Source of the DNA: Oxalobacteraceae bacterium | GTDB lineage: Bacteria; Pseudomonadota; Gammaproteobacteria; Burkholderiales; Burkholderiaceae_D | Direction of reading: 5' to 3' | Assembly: GCA_013284265.1 (NCBI GenBank) | Contig: JABTBR010000043.1 | Coordinates: 1-63,779, forward strand | Length of the DNA: 63,779 bases | Shown: positions 17,604-26,429 of the stretch, piece by piece | Layout of the letters: each line of letters starts with the position of its first letter | How positions within the stretch are numbered: the first letter of the stretch is position 1 | The notes under the pieces: generated by a model | Seen by the model: only the letters and a program-made list of their open reading frames with translations | What the model was told of the DNA's origin: nothing | Database searches by the model: none | Made by a program: the position numbers and the translations under genes

Positions 17604-18509
17604 ATGAGGAAGTTCGATCACATGGCGGACGTGGAGGTGCTGGTCGCCATTGCCGATTGCGGCACCATCAGCGCCGCCGCGGTCTTGTTGGCCACCACGC
17701 CCTCGGTGCTGAGCCGCGCTGTCGCCAGGCTGGAGGCGCGGCTGGGCGTGCAACTGCTGCGCCGCACGACGCGCCGTCTGAGCATGACCGATGTGGGCAT
17801 GGACTATGTGGAACGCATGCGCGCGGTGTTCGGGACGATCGCCGACACCGAACGGGCCTTGCAGAACCAGGGCGGCGAGCTCACCGGCCGCGTGATGCTG
17901 AGCGCACCCACGACCTATGCGCATTTCCGGCTCCCCCCGATGCTGGCGGAATTTTCGCGGCTGCATCCGAAAGTGATGATCGATTTGAGCATCGCCAACC
18001 GCAATGTGGATCTGGTGTCGGAAGGCTACGACATGGCGATCCGCCTGGGCGACCTGAGCGACAGCCGCCTGGTGGCCAGGACGCTGGAGCAGGCCGAACT
18101 CTGCATGGTGGCGGCGCCCGCCTACATCGCGCAGGCCGGCACGCCAAGCTGTATCGAGGAGCTGGCGCAGCACCAGTGCCTGCCGTTTGTGATGCCGAGC
18201 ACCGGCCGGCAGGCGCCCTGGTTATTGCGCGAACGGGGGCAGGATCTGGACTGGATGGCGCCGTCGCGCATCCGCATTGCCGACGATGTGCTTGGGGTGG
18301 TGCAGCTGGCCGAGGCCGGGGCCGGCATCTGCCAGACCTACCGTTTTGTGGCCGAGGCGCGCCTGCGCAGCGGCGCGCTGCTCGAAGTGCTGCCCGGTAC
18401 CGGTGGCCGTGGCCGGAGTTTTTCCCTGATCTATTCGCCGCATCGTGCGATGTCGCCCGCCTGCCGGGCCTTGATCGATAGCCTGGTTTCCGCTGCCGCT
18501 ATCGCGTAA
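17604..18509 (+). CDS. LysR family transcriptional regulator
   Basis: A 301-residue LysR-type regulator. The winged helix-turn-helix is at residues 5-65 (ISAAAVLLATTPSVLSRAVA, then LEARLGVQLLRRTTRRLSMT), followed by the effector-binding domain from about residue 90. The sequence is of the CrgA/DmlR-like group common next to oxidoreductase or hydrolase genes. It is divergent from the DJ-1/PfpI gene with 127 bases between them, so that gene is the likely target. The effector is unknown. Confidence 0.9.
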   Translation: MRKFDHMADVEVLVAIADCGTISAAAVLLATTPSVLSRAVARLEARLGVQLLRRTTRRLSMTDVGMDYVERMRAVFGTIADTERALQNQGGELTGRVMLSAPTTYAHFRLPPMLAEFSRLHPKVMIDLSIANRNVDLVSEGYDMAIRLGDLSDSRLVARTLEQAELCMVAAPAYIAQAGTPSCIEELAQHQCLPFVMPSTGRQAPWLLRERGQDLDWMAPSRIRIADDVLGVVQLAEAGAGICQTYRFVAEARLRSGALLEVLPGTGGRGRSFSLIYSPHRAMSPACRALIDSLVSAAAIA

Positions 18510-18542
18510 TGCCAGGGCCCTGAGGTATTCCAACGATAAAGA

Positions 18543-18564
18543 GGGCGCGCCGGCCCTGGCGCCC
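18543..18564. terminator. Weak hairpin between convergent genes
   Basis: GGGCGC, a ten-base loop and GCGCCC form a short GC stem without a clear T run, between the convergent LysR gene and the SRPBCC gene. Confidence 0.3.
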
Positions 18565-18588
18565 CCCTATCCGTGCGCCGTCGGCTCC

Positions 18589-19035
18589 TTACTGATCCGG
18601 AATCTCAGGTTCGACTAGTTGCGCCAGCAAGATCAGCGATTCCTGCCATCCCAGGTAGCAGGCGGCGGTGGGAATCATGTCGGGAATGCCGGCCTGTTCG
18701 ATGCTCAGCTCGGTGCCGCAAAATACCGCCTTCAAGGTCAAGGTCGTCTGCATCTCGCCGGGCAGGTTGGGGTCGTCGAACTTGTCCGTATGGCGGATGA
18801 ATTCGTTCGGACGCAGTTCCAGGTATTCGCCGCCGAAGGAGTGGCTGTTGCCGGTGGTGAAATTGGTGAAGGACATCTTGTAGGTGCCACCGAGCTTGGC
18901 GTCCAGGTGATGCACCTTGCAGGTGAAGCCGTGCGGCGGCAGCCATTTGGCCATGGCATCGGCGTCCAGCAGGGCGCGGTAGACGCGTTCTGGCGGGGCG
19001 CGCAGCACGCGGTGGAGTTGTATGGTGTTAGGCAT
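18589..19035 (-). CDS. SRPBCC (AHSA1-like) family protein
   Basis: A 148-residue START/Bet v1-like protein of the activator-of-Hsp90 homology group. Diagnostic stretches are HRVLRAPPERVYRALLDADA (about 8-27), AMAKWLPPHGFT and LGGTYKMSFTNF; the C-terminal helix ends in SLILLAQLVEPEIPDQ. These small proteins bind hydrophobic ligands, but the role of this group is mostly unknown. The frame extends upstream to 19182; the ATG at 19035 is where the family begins. Confidence 0.86.
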   Translation of the reverse strand: MPNTIQLHRVLRAPPERVYRALLDADAMAKWLPPHGFTCKVHHLDAKLGGTYKMSFTNFTTGNSHSFGGEYLELRPNEFIRHTDKFDDPNLPGEMQTTLTLKAVFCGTELSIEQAGIPDMIPTAACYLGWQESLILLAQLVEPEIPDQ

Positions 19036-19327
19036 GTTCTGGTCCTTTGCAAAGCGGGATTGGGAGGGGGCATAGTCAGGAATCGCTTGCTGAATGTAAC
19101 AACATTTTGACACTTTGAGGTGAAAAAAATCCAGCGTGGCGCCGCGCCACGGACGCGCTTGCGGGTTTGCCGGGATGAACAAAAAGCTTGTTATAAAAAA
19201 ATAATTGCGTAATACTCAATTAAAATTTTTGCATGTCATATCCACAACAGTGGCATTGTGCGATTATTTTTCCGGGTGGTAACAAGCTACCTGTCCATTT
19301 CTCAAACTCCATAAGGGCCTTGCGAAC

Positions 19328-22321
19328 ATGAAAATTTCAGGATCTCCGTCCCAGCTTCCCCGTTTGAAACCTTGCCTCTTGCTGGCATCCATCGTGCTGG
19401 GATGGTCGATAGCCGGCGTTGCCGCCGCCGCGGACAAGCTGCTGCCCGCGGTACAGCCCGCCGGCGATTTCTGGCAGGACGTTTCCGCCACCCCCATCGT
19501 CACCTCGGACAAGCAGGCCGCCAGCGCCAAGCCGGGCGCGACCGGTGCCACCCGCGCCGCCGTGCCGCGCCGCTATCACGCCGCCAAGCTTAACCGTCAG
19601 GGCATGCAGGCGCTCACCGCCGCCGCGCCGCAGGAGCGCAGCGCCGCTGCCGCCGCCGCGCCGCTGGTGATCTCGCTGCCGCACCCCGAGGGCGGCTACC
19701 AGCGCTTTGCCATCGTCGATTCGCCGGTGATGGAGGCGGGCCTGGCGGCCAAACATCCGGAGATCCGCACCTTTGCCGGCAAGGGCATCGACGACCCCAG
19801 CGCCAGCCTGCGCATGGATATCACGCCGCTCGGCCTGCACGCCTCGGTGCGCACGCCCAAAGGCGCCTGGTATGTGGATCCGCAGGCGGCGCTGGACGAC
19901 AGCGTCTACAACAGTTATCACCGGCGCGACCTGCCGAATGTGCACGGGGTGCTGAAGGAAAGCGCGCTGGCCGAGCCGCGCATCGTGCTGCAGCGCGGCT
20001 TCTACCATGCGGCCGACACGGTGCGGGTGCGCGGCGCGGGCTTCGCGCCTGGCGCCTCGGTCAGCATCACGGTGCGCAATATCGAGACCGACAGCGCCGC
20101 ACGCCAGAGCGTGGTGGTCAACGCCGACGAGGAAGGCGTGGTCGTGGCGACGCTCCCGGCTGATCCGTCCGGCAATACGGGCGGCTATGAAGTGACGGCC
20201 AGCGAAGGCGGCCGCAGCGGTACGGCGTCCTATCTGGTGGTGGACGATGCGGTGGCGGCCGCGGCGGAAACGGGCGGGCATCTGCGCAGCTACCGGCTGG
20301 CGCTGGTCACCGATCCGTCCTATGCGACGTATTTCGGCGGCCCGGCCAATGTGACGGCGGCCAAGGTCAGCCTGATCAACCGCGTGACCCAGGTGTATGA
20401 GGACGAGACGTCCATCCGTCTGCAACTGATCAACGCGACGGACGCGCTGAACCTCGACACCGCCGCGATGATGACGGGCGCGAACGGTCCCTGCGGCGGC
20501 GCGGCCTGCTTTACGCCCTCCCAGGCCACCGGTTGCAGCAGCGGCACGCTGTCGCGCAACCGCATCGTCACCGGCCTGCTGGCCGGGGCCGGCAACTTCG
20601 ATGTCGGCCACATCGCACTGGGCCTCAATGGTGGCGGCATCGCGTCGCTCGGCGTGGTGGGCGGCAGCGCCAAGGCCCAGGGGTGCACCGGTATCCCGAC
20701 CCCGGTGGGCGATGTGTATGCGGTCGATTATGTGGCGCACGAACTGGGCCACCAGTTCGCCGGCAACCATACCTTCAACGGCGTGAGCGGCAGCTGCTCC
20801 GGCGGCAACCGCAACGAGGAAACCTCGGTGGAGCCGGGCAGCGGTTCGTCCATCATGGCCTATGCCGGCATCTGCGGCAGCGACAATCTGCAGCCGCATA
20901 GCGATGCCTATTGGTCGCAGCGCAGCTTCGACGAGATCGTCTCCTTTACTTCGTCGGGGGAAAACAATCTGAACGAAGTCCAGGTCGTGGCCTTGAGCGG
21001 TTTCACCAGCAACGGCCGCCAGTTCCAGCTGCGCTTCAACGGCGGCATGTCGGCGCCGATTGTTCGCGGCAGCAATTTCACCACCGCCGGCGTCAAGGCG
21101 GCGATCCAGGCGATTCCCGGCTGGCCGGCCGGTGCCACCGTGACGGCCTCCGCGCTGAGCGACAATGCCTTCACGCTGACCTTCGGCGGCACCCTGGCGG
21201 GCAGTAACGTGGCGGCGCTGGAGTTGCTCAATTGCAGTGGCGGCTGCAGCGGCTATGTGGGCGAGGTGACCCGTGGCGGCGCGACCACCCGTGGCGGCGC
21301 GCAGTCCGCCTCCGGCAATAGCGCGCCGGTGGTGACGGTGACGCCCTCGTATGTGATTCCGCTGCGCACGCCGTTCGCGCTGAGCGGCAGCGCCAGCGAT
21401 GCGGACGGCGATCCCTTGAGCTATTTGTGGGAACAGAACGATGCGGGCACCGGCTCCGGCACCGGCCTGATCAACAACACCAAGAAAAATGGTCCGCTGT
21501 TCCGCCAGTTCGGTCTGCGTGCGGCCGTGACGGAAGACGACGCCATCGAGTACCACTCGCCAGGCGAAAATCACACGAGCAGCAACCCTGTGCGCGTGTT
21601 CCCGGATCTGGCGCAAATCCTGGCCAACAACAGCAATGCGGTGACGGGTGCCTGCCCGGTCTCGGCCACGCCGACCTTGGCCGATATCGATTGCTATTCG
21701 GAGTTCCTGCCGACCGCCAGCTATGCCGGTGGCAACGGCAATCCGGCCGCGCTGAACTTCCGCCTGACGGCGCGCGATGGCCGCGGCGGCGTGGGCAGCG
21801 CCAGCACCCGGCTGCTACTGGCGCCGGGCGCCGGACCCTTCCTGGTGACGGCGCCCAATAGCGCCGTGACGCTGGAGGCGGGTTCGTCCCAGACCGTGAG
21901 CTGGAACGTGGCCAACACCAGTGCCGCACCGGTGAATGCCGCCAATGTCCGCATTACCCTGTCGGCCGATGGCGGCCTGAGCTTCCCTTACACTCTGTCC
22001 GACAGTGCTCCCAACAGTGGCAGCAAGACGGTGACGCTGCCGCAACTGGCAACGAAGCTGGCGCGCATCAAGGTCGAAGCGCTGGGCAATGTGTTCTTCG
22101 ACATTTCGGACGCCAACTTCACCATCGCCCTGGCGGGCGACGTGGATGCGGACGGCGCGGTCGACTGTGCCGATATCAGCATCGTCAGGGGCGCGATGGG
22201 CAAACGCGGCGGGCAGGCGGGCTTTAATGCCGCCGCCGATGTCAATCACGACAATGTGGTCGATGTCCGCGACCTTGCCATCGTCACCAAGCATATTGCC
22301 AGCGGCAGCACTTGCCAGTAA
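19328..22321 (+). CDS. Secreted reprolysin-like metalloprotease with C-terminal dockerin
   Basis: A 997-residue secreted protein. A signal peptide (about 1-36) and a propeptide-like N-terminal region come first, with an Ig-like domain around residues 215-300. The zinc protease domain follows, with HELGHQFAGNH (His471, Glu472, His475, His481) and the Met-turn SIMAYAG near 512. Further Ig/PKD-like domains occupy about 660-920. The end (about 937-990) is a type I dockerin: two calcium loops, DVDADGAVDCAD and DVNHDNVVDVRD, each followed by a helix. Dockerins bind cohesins, and the next gene encodes one. The AT-rich 290 bases upstream hold the promoter region. The protease substrate is unknown. 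Confidence 0.9.
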   Translation: MKISGSPSQLPRLKPCLLLASIVLGWSIAGVAAAADKLLPAVQPAGDFWQDVSATPIVTSDKQAASAKPGATGATRAAVPRRYHAAKLNRQGMQALTAAAPQERSAAAAAAPLVISLPHPEGGYQRFAIVDSPVMEAGLAAKHPEIRTFAGKGIDDPSASLRMDITPLGLHASVRTPKGAWYVDPQAALDDSVYNSYHRRDLPNVHGVLKESALAEPRIVLQRGFYHAADTVRVRGAGFAPGASVSITVRNIETDSAARQSVVVNADEEGVVVATLPADPSGNTGGYEVTASEGGRSGTASYLVVDDAVAAAAETGGHLRSYRLALVTDPSYATYFGGPANVTAAKVSLINRVTQVYEDETSIRLQLINATDALNLDTAAMMTGANGPCGGAACFTPSQATGCSSGTLSRNRIVTGLLAGAGNFDVGHIALGLNGGGIASLGVVGGSAKAQGCTGIPTPVGDVYAVDYVAHELGHQFAGNHTFNGVSGSCSGGNRNEETSVEPGSGSSIMAYAGICGSDNLQPHSDAYWSQRSFDEIVSFTSSGENNLNEVQVVALSGFTSNGRQFQLRFNGGMSAPIVRGSNFTTAGVKAAIQAIPGWPAGATVTASALSDNAFTLTFGGTLAGSNVAALELLNCSGGCSGYVGEVTRGGATTRGGAQSASGNSAPVVTVTPSYVIPLRTPFALSGSASDADGDPLSYLWEQNDAGTGSGTGLINNTKKNGPLFRQFGLRAAVTEDDAIEYHSPGENHTSSNPVRVFPDLAQILANNSNAVTGACPVSATPTLADIDCYSEFLPTASYAGGNGNPAALNFRLTARDGRGGVGSASTRLLLAPGAGPFLVTAPNSAVTLEAGSSQTVSWNVANTSAAPVNAANVRITLSADGGLSFPYTLSDSAPNSGSKTVTLPQLATKLARIKVEALGNVFFDISDANFTIALAGDVDADGAVDCADISIVRGAMGKRGGQAGFNAAADVNHDNVVDVRDLAIVTKHIASGSTCQ

Positions 22322-22338
22322 CCACCACACAGGAAAAC

Positions 22339-22935
22339 ATGACCATGCTGAATTTGACTCAACTGAAGCAACTGAAGCAACATCTGGGCGCGGCGCTGCT
22401 GCTGGGCGCCTGTGCCGCGCCGGCCGCTTTTGCCGATCCGCTGCTGTCCATCGCCGCCACGCCCAAGCCGCTGCCGTTTGGCACGACCGTGGATCTGGAT
22501 GTGCGGATCGCGGGCATCAGCGATCTGTATGCCTACCAGTTCTCGCTGGCTTTCGACCCTGCCGTGCTGCAGTTGCATTTCTATGTAGAAGGCGATTTCC
22601 TGTCGTCGGCGGGCAGTACCAGCGCGGGTGTTGCCGCGATCGACAATGCGCTCGGCAACATTTCCTATAAATATGGTTCACTGCTGGGGGCGGTACCGGG
22701 CGCCAGTGGCAGCGGCAGTCTGGTGCACTTTGGCTTCAAGGTGATCGGCACGGGGGTGACCAACTTGTATTTCAACGATGTGCTGTTCCTCGATGCGGGG
22801 CTGAACGATATTGGCGTGCAGTTCGGACCGCAGACGCTGGCGGTGGCCAGCGTGCCGGAGCCGGAGGCCTATCTGATGCTGGGGCTGGGGCTGGTGGGGA
22901 TTGCGGCGCTGCGGCGCCGCAAGGTGGCGCTGTGA
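22339..22935 (+). CDS. Cohesin-domain PEP-CTERM protein
   Basis: A 198-residue exported protein: signal peptide (about 1-33), a cohesin-fold domain (about 36-165) and a PEP-CTERM tail. The cohesin pattern shows in the SDLYAYQFSLAFDPAVLQLH segment and in SGSLVHFGFKVIGTGVTNLY. The tail is VPEPEAYLMLGLGLVGIAAL followed by RRRK, the sorting signal cleaved by exosortase. Thus the cohesin is likely displayed at the cell surface or in the matrix. It begins 17 bases after the protease stop with an AGGAAAAC ribosome site, so the two form an operon and probably bind each other through the dockerin. Confidence 0.88.
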   Translation: MTMLNLTQLKQLKQHLGAALLLGACAAPAAFADPLLSIAATPKPLPFGTTVDLDVRIAGISDLYAYQFSLAFDPAVLQLHFYVEGDFLSSAGSTSAGVAAIDNALGNISYKYGSLLGAVPGASGSGSLVHFGFKVIGTGVTNLYFNDVLFLDAGLNDIGVQFGPQTLAVASVPEPEAYLMLGLGLVGIAALRRRKVAL

Positions 22936-22963
22936 TGCGTAGCTGAGCGTCGCTCCGCTTGGC

Positions 22964-23060
22964 GGGCCGCAGCGTATTTTAGAACCCACGGCAAGGAGCC
23001 GGGGTCTCTTGCGCTTGCGGGCCTCAGCGTATTTTAGAACCCACGGCAAAGAGCCGGGGG
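22964..23060. repeat. Two tandem 55-bp units leading into repeat R2
   Basis: GGGCC[G/T]CAGCGTATTTTAG followed by AACCCACGGCAA[G/A]GAGCC occurs at 22964 and again at 23019, a 55-base period. The first unit is a truncated left end of the interspersed repeat; the second runs on into the complete copy R2. Confidence 0.75.
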
Positions 23061-23137
23061 CCGGTCCCAACGGGACCGGCGGGGCGGAGCCCCTCCCCGG
23101 ACCCTGGGGTCAGACCCCAGGGGTAGGCCGTGGGTTT
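23036..23137. repeat. Interspersed palindromic repeat R2
   Basis: About 102 bases bounded by AACCCACGGC and GCCGTGGGTT, in reverse orientation relative to R1. Nested are GGTCCCAACGGGACC and CTGGGGTCAGACCCCAG. It lies between the convergent cohesin gene and the cidB/lrgB gene. Confidence 0.85.
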
Positions 23138-23175
23138 TGGGCGGCTGCCGGCGGCCCGCCAGCTTTGCATTTTCT

Positions 23176-23907
23176 TTAGGCTAGCGGCAGATGCCGCATC
23201 AGCCACGGCGCGACGATGGCCGTCATCAATCCATTCAAACCCATGCCCAGGCCGGCGAAGGCGCCCATCTCGGCGCTGACCTGGAAGGCGCGCGCGGTGC
23301 CGATGCCGTGGCCGGCCAGGCCGAGCGCGAAGCCGCGCACGGCGTGCGATTCGATGCGCATCCAGTTGAACAGGAAGCGCGCGGTAACGGCGCAGAATAT
23401 GCCGGTGGTGATGACCAGGATGGCCGTCAGCGCGGGCAGGCCGCCCAGCTTTTCCGATACGGCCATGGCGATCGGCGAGGTGGCCGATTTCGGTGCGATG
23501 GAGGCGATCAGCTGGGGCGTGCCGCCGAGCAGTTTCATCATGGCCACCGCCGAGAGCACGGCCGTGACGCAGCCGGCCAGCAGCGCACAACCCAGCGGCA
23601 GCAGCGCGCGGCGCAGGCGCGGCCACTGGCGCGCCAGCGGAATGGCCAGCGCCACCGTGGCGGGGCCAAGCAGGAAGTGGACGAACTGGGCACCGGAAAA
23701 ATAATCGCGGTAGGACATGCCGCTGATGGCCAGCGCGCCGCAGATGAAGGCGATGGCGATGGCGACCGGATTGGCCAGCGGCGAAAACTTGCAGCGTGCG
23801 TGTATCCAGTGCGCGCCGCTGTAGGCGCACAGGGTCAAGGTCAAGCCCAGCAACGGCGAGGTGGCGAGGTAGACCCAGATGCGGTTCAGGTCGGGAATAT
23901 TATGCAT
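23176..23907 (-). CDS. CidB/LrgB family membrane protein
   Basis: A 243-residue inner-membrane protein with about eight hydrophobic segments. The conserved LrgB core is visible in APKSATSPIAMAVSEKLGG (about 145-163) and AGHGIGTARAFQVSAEMGAF. Members act with CidA/LrgA in murein hydrolase control or as carriers for glycolate/pyruvate-type acids in plants and bacteria. Start is set at the ATG at 23907, so it overlaps the end of the upstream CidA-like gene by eight bases, a coupled pair. Confidence 0.9.
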   Translation of the reverse strand: MHNIPDLNRIWVYLATSPLLGLTLTLCAYSGAHWIHARCKFSPLANPVAIAIAFICGALAISGMSYRDYFSGAQFVHFLLGPATVALAIPLARQWPRLRRALLPLGCALLAGCVTAVLSAVAMMKLLGGTPQLIASIAPKSATSPIAMAVSEKLGGLPALTAILVITTGIFCAVTARFLFNWMRIESHAVRGFALGLAGHGIGTARAFQVSAEMGAFAGLGMGLNGLMTAIVAPWLMRHLPLA

Positions 23908-24265
23908 CGTCAGCGCTCCCTGCGGCGCCGCCACGCGCCATGGTGGCGCGCAGCACCAGCGCGGTGACGGCCAGGGTCAGCAGGGTGCTGCCGATCAGTG
24001 ACAGCGCCAGGCCGATCCAGTGGCCATCCATGCTGGCGGCGGCCACCATGATGCCGACGCCGGCCGGCACAAACAGTACCGACAGATGGCGCAGCAACTC
24101 ATTGCCGGTCGGCTCCACCGTTTCGAGCAGCCTGGGCGAGGCGAGCAGCGCGGCGAACAGCAGCAGCATGCCGGCCACCGGGCCGGGCACCGGCAAGTCC
24201 AGCGCAAACACCAGGCCTTCACCGAGGCACTGGAACACCAGCAGGGTGGCGAACGTTATCAGCAT
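23900..24265 (-). CDS. CidA/LrgA family protein
   Basis: A 121-residue, four-helix membrane protein of the holin-like CidA/LrgA family. The signature LPVPGPVAGMLLLFAALL (about residues 24-41) and LLRHLSVLFVPAGVGIM (about 57-73) are diagnostic. It is the first gene of the two-gene operon with the CidB/LrgB homolog. The longer frame upstream to 24460 runs into the next gene's end and is not supported. Confidence 0.9.
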   Translation of the reverse strand: MLITFATLLVFQCLGEGLVFALDLPVPGPVAGMLLLFAALLASPRLLETVEPTGNELLRHLSVLFVPAGVGIMVAAASMDGHWIGLALSLIGSTLLTLAVTALVLRATMARGGAAGSADDA

Positions 24266-24332
24266 ACAGATCCTAGCAACGACTGAGCGCGGGCGGGATA
24301 TCCGCCATCGGCCGCTTGCCGTGCCGGGCATT

Positions 24333-25334
24333 TTAGCAGTGCGCGGACAAGGCCGTGCCGGCGCCCTGGCGCAGGCAGCCCAAGCTGACCAGGGTGCTGC
24401 GTAGCGCCACGTCGAGCGGCGTGTGCGGTTCCTTGCCCAATACCCGGACCAGCCGCGCATTGTCCAGGCGCACCGGGTGCTGCCACAGATAGCGCATCTC
24501 CTTCATTTCGCGGAACACCGGCACGACAGGCGCGATCGCCATCAGCAGCCACCAGGGCAGGGCGCGCACACTGACCTTGCGGCCGTTGGCTGCCTCGGCC
24601 ACGCGGGCGATCGCGCCGCACATCCGGCTGCCGTCGGCGTCCCAGTGCCCGTCCATGTGGAAGCGGGCGAAGTCGTCCAGCTGCTCTTCCATGGCGATCA
24701 GGCGGCACATGGTTTCGGCCACGTCGGGCAGGTAGGCCCACTGGTGGCCGATGCCGGGCTGGCCGGGATTGTTGACGGCGGTGAGCAACTTGCCCGGCTT
24801 GATCAAGCCTTGCGAGAACCAGTTATTGCCCGCGCCGGGGCCGAAGAAGTCGCCGGCGCGCACGATCAGGCTGCGCACGCCGCCGCGCGCCGCTTCCTGC
24901 AGGCGCCGCTCCATCTCGACGCGGATCGCGCCCTTGCGCGTCAGTGGTTGCTGGGCCGCGTCCTCGCCGATGAAGGGGAAGCTGTCCGGCCCGAAGTTGT
25001 AGACGGTGCCGGGCAGGACGATGCGGGCGCCGGCAGCGCGGGCGGCGGCGATGCTGTTGTCTATCATCGGCAGCACCAGCTGGCCCCAGTTGCGGTAGCC
25101 GGGCGGGTTGACGGCATGGACGATCAAGTGCACGCCCTCGGCCGCCCGCAGCACATCGGCGCCTTGCATCGCGTCGCCTGCGATCCAGTGGAAGTTGGGG
25201 CCGAGCGGCCGGCGGCCGGCGGGGGCGCGGTGCAAGGCCTTGATGTGCCAGCCGGCGGCCAGCAGACGCTGGGCGACAGCGCCGCCGATGCCGCCGGTGG
25301 CGCCGAGGATGAGTGCGGTACGTGGGTTTTGCAT
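24333..25334 (-). CDS. NAD(P)-dependent epimerase/reductase (extended SDR)
   Basis: A 333-residue extended short-chain dehydrogenase-like protein. The nucleotide-binding motif is LILGATGGIGGAVAQRLLAA (residues 8-27). LPGTVYNFGP corresponds to the active-site Tyr strand, although the usual YxxxK is not obvious. The C-terminal half has VRAGDFFGPGAGNNW and an HQWAYLPDVAETM segment typical of NAD-dependent epimerase/dehydratase or NmrA-like proteins. It is divergent from a LysR regulator with about 110 bases between, so is probably its target. Substrate unknown. Confidence 0.83.
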   Translation of the reverse strand: MQNPRTALILGATGGIGGAVAQRLLAAGWHIKALHRAPAGRRPLGPNFHWIAGDAMQGADVLRAAEGVHLIVHAVNPPGYRNWGQLVLPMIDNSIAAARAAGARIVLPGTVYNFGPDSFPFIGEDAAQQPLTRKGAIRVEMERRLQEAARGGVRSLIVRAGDFFGPGAGNNWFSQGLIKPGKLLTAVNNPGQPGIGHQWAYLPDVAETMCRLIAMEEQLDDFARFHMDGHWDADGSRMCGAIARVAEAANGRKVSVRALPWWLLMAIAPVVPVFREMKEMRYLWQHPVRLDNARLVRVLGKEPHTPLDVALRSTLVSLGCLRQGAGTALSAHC

Positions 25335-25443
25335 GGTCTGCTCCTGGAGTGGGTTGAAAGTGGAATCATTGTGCGGGAACTTTAAGTAAAACAAAATTGA
25401 CTGGATTAGAATGGTGGCTATACATTTTTGAATGGATGGGGCA

Positions 25444-26346
25444 ATGGAAGCGAACTGGGAGTGGTATCGCTCGTTTCTGGGCGTGCTGGAGGCGGGCTCG
25501 CTATCGGCGGCGGCGCGGGCACTGGGGCTGACCCAGCCCACCATGGGCCGGCATATCGATGGTTTGGAAGGCGCGCTGGGCCTGACCTTGTTCACCCGCT
25601 CGCAAAACGGCTTCGCGCCCACCGAGGCGGCCTTGCAGCTGCGCCCGTATGCGGAAACGCTGGCCGCCACGGCGGCGGCGCTGCGCCGCGTGGCCAGCGG
25701 CCAGGGCGACGGCGTGCGTGGCGCCGTGCGCATCAGCGCCAGCGAGGTGATTGGCGTGGAAGTGCTGCCGCCCATCCTGGCACGCCTGCGCGCCCAGCAT
25801 CCGGCGCTGACGATCGAGCTGCTGCTGTCGAACCGGGTCGACGACCTGCTGCTGCGCGAGGCGGACATCGCCGTGCGCATGCTGCGGCCCACCCAGGACG
25901 CGCTGGTGGCGCGCCGCATCGGCATCGTGGAGCTGGGTTTTTTTGCCCGCCGCGACTATCTGGCGCGCTGCGGCACGCCCGCCACGACGGCCGCGCTGGC
26001 CGGCCATGCGCTGATCGGCTTCGACCGCGAAACCGATTACCTGCGGCGCCTGCGCGTGCGCTTTCCGGTGGCGAACCGCGAGAATTTTTCCTTCCGTGCC
26101 GACAGCGACCTGGCCCAGCTGGCGGCGATCCGCGCCGGTTACGGCATCGGCGTGTGCCAGGTGGCGCTGGGGGCGCGCGATCCGCAATTGCAGCGCGTGC
26201 TGCCGGCCGAACTGAGCATCGAACTCGACACCTGGCTGGCCATGCATGAGGACCTGCGCGACAGCCCGCGCTGCGCCGTCACGTTTGCGGCGCTGGCCCA
26301 GGGACTGGCCGACTACCTGGCCGAAGCGGCCGGCGCCGCCAGCTAA
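25444..26346 (+). CDS. LysR family transcriptional regulator
   Basis: A LysR regulator of 300 residues with the helix-turn-helix at residues 10-60 (GSLSAAARALGLTQPTMGRH) and an effector domain after it. The ATG at 25444 is preferred over one at 25432 because GGATGGGGCA precedes it. Position and divergent orientation suggest control of the SDR gene. Related regulators often respond to oxidant or aldehyde stress, but that is only a guess here. Confidence 0.9.
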   Translation: MEANWEWYRSFLGVLEAGSLSAAARALGLTQPTMGRHIDGLEGALGLTLFTRSQNGFAPTEAALQLRPYAETLAATAAALRRVASGQGDGVRGAVRISASEVIGVEVLPPILARLRAQHPALTIELLLSNRVDDLLLREADIAVRMLRPTQDALVARRIGIVELGFFARRDYLARCGTPATTAALAGHALIGFDRETDYLRRLRVRFPVANRENFSFRADSDLAQLAAIRAGYGIGVCQVALGARDPQLQRVLPAELSIELDTWLAMHEDLRDSPRCAVTFAALAQGLADYLAEAAGAAS

Positions 26347-26429
26347 AGCGCGATCTGCAGCAAGCTTGATCTCGCATAGCTGGCGCCGGCGCGGCCTGCC
26401 TATGATGGACAGACAAGCGGGGGGCGGAA

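Noticed and set aside
19337..21616. A 759-residue open frame opposite the metalloprotease gene
   Set aside because: No domain, biased composition, and full overlap with a strongly supported gene.
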